NCBI GenBank assembly: GCA_017415515.1
Contig: JAFQGI010000033.1
Coordinates: 1 to 64,000 of the forward strand
Reading direction: 5' to 3'
Source: Clostridia bacterium
GTDB lineage: Bacteria; Bacillota; Clostridia; Oscillospirales; Acutalibacteraceae
Length of the DNA stretch: 64,000 nucleotides
Under the pieces are notes generated by a model. The model had not been told where the DNA came from. It saw only the letters and a program-made list of their open reading frames with translations, and made no database searches. Of this stretch, positions 63,982 through 64,000 are shown in pieces; positions within the stretch are counted from its first letter, which is position 1, and every line of letters begins with the position of its first letter. A program made the translations under genes and the position numbers.

Positions 63982-64000
63982 GATGCCACCACACAAATCT

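Overview
The window looks like a chromosomal segment of a moderately GC-rich, spore-forming Gram-positive bacterium of the Clostridia, probably a gut Oscillospiraceae/Ruminococcaceae member. The basis is a Spo0A gene, strong AAAGGAGG ribosome binding sites, good sigma-A promoters with 17-nt spacers, Gram-positive signal peptides, a PxTG-like wall-anchor tail, and short double-hairpin intergenic repeats that I recall from such genomes. The assignment is inference; there is no rRNA here.

Bases 1-20641 carry a tandem array on the plus strand: the 3' end of one gene and four complete genes for giant secreted proteins (1439-1543 aa). Each complete one has a signal peptide, five CBM4/9-like modules, a conserved domain I cannot name (called domain X here), an SGNH-hydrolase-like DUF4886 domain and a calcineurin-like metallophosphoesterase domain. 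Two of the four have lost the SGNH catalytic residues. Two AraC-family regulators lie inside and at the end of the array, and most members have their own terminator.

Bases 21863-35696 (minus strand) hold two parallel pairs, each a secreted TIM-barrel glycosidase-like protein followed by a multi-CBM protein (28840->21863 and 35696->31824). The second CBM protein ends in the same domain X. Between the pairs lie a sugar-binding lipoprotein gene with a roughly 210-nt leader and a divergent Lgt-like membrane protein. Bases 35977-38338 carry an MBL-fold hydrolase, a cytosolic metallophosphoesterase and a histidine phosphatase.

Bases 38832-54966 (minus strand) look like one nine-gene carbohydrate operon read from a promoter at about 55050: GH2 beta-galactosidase-like enzyme, very large solute-binding protein with jelly-roll modules, two sugar permeases, an NHL/CBM/TPR/Yip1 membrane protein, a DUF5696 lipoprotein, two more permeases and a GH130 phosphorylase-like enzyme. 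No transport ATPase is encoded, so a shared ATPase elsewhere is inferred. A second histidine phosphatase gene lies divergently at its head.

Bases 56307-64000 are housekeeping: an XRE regulator, two tRNA genes with an odd tRNA-derived 149-bp tandem repeat, a MATE exporter, two adjacent RlmD/TrmA-type RNA methyltransferases, small unknown proteins and spo0A.

Together the first 55 kb reads as one large glycan-utilisation region. The secreted CBM proteins would bind a complex polysaccharide; SGNH and phosphoesterase domains may remove acyl and phosphate groups; the TIM-barrel enzymes may cut the chain; oligosaccharides would be imported and cleaved by GH2 and GH130. The glycan is not known. GH130 would fit a beta-mannoside, but that is inference.
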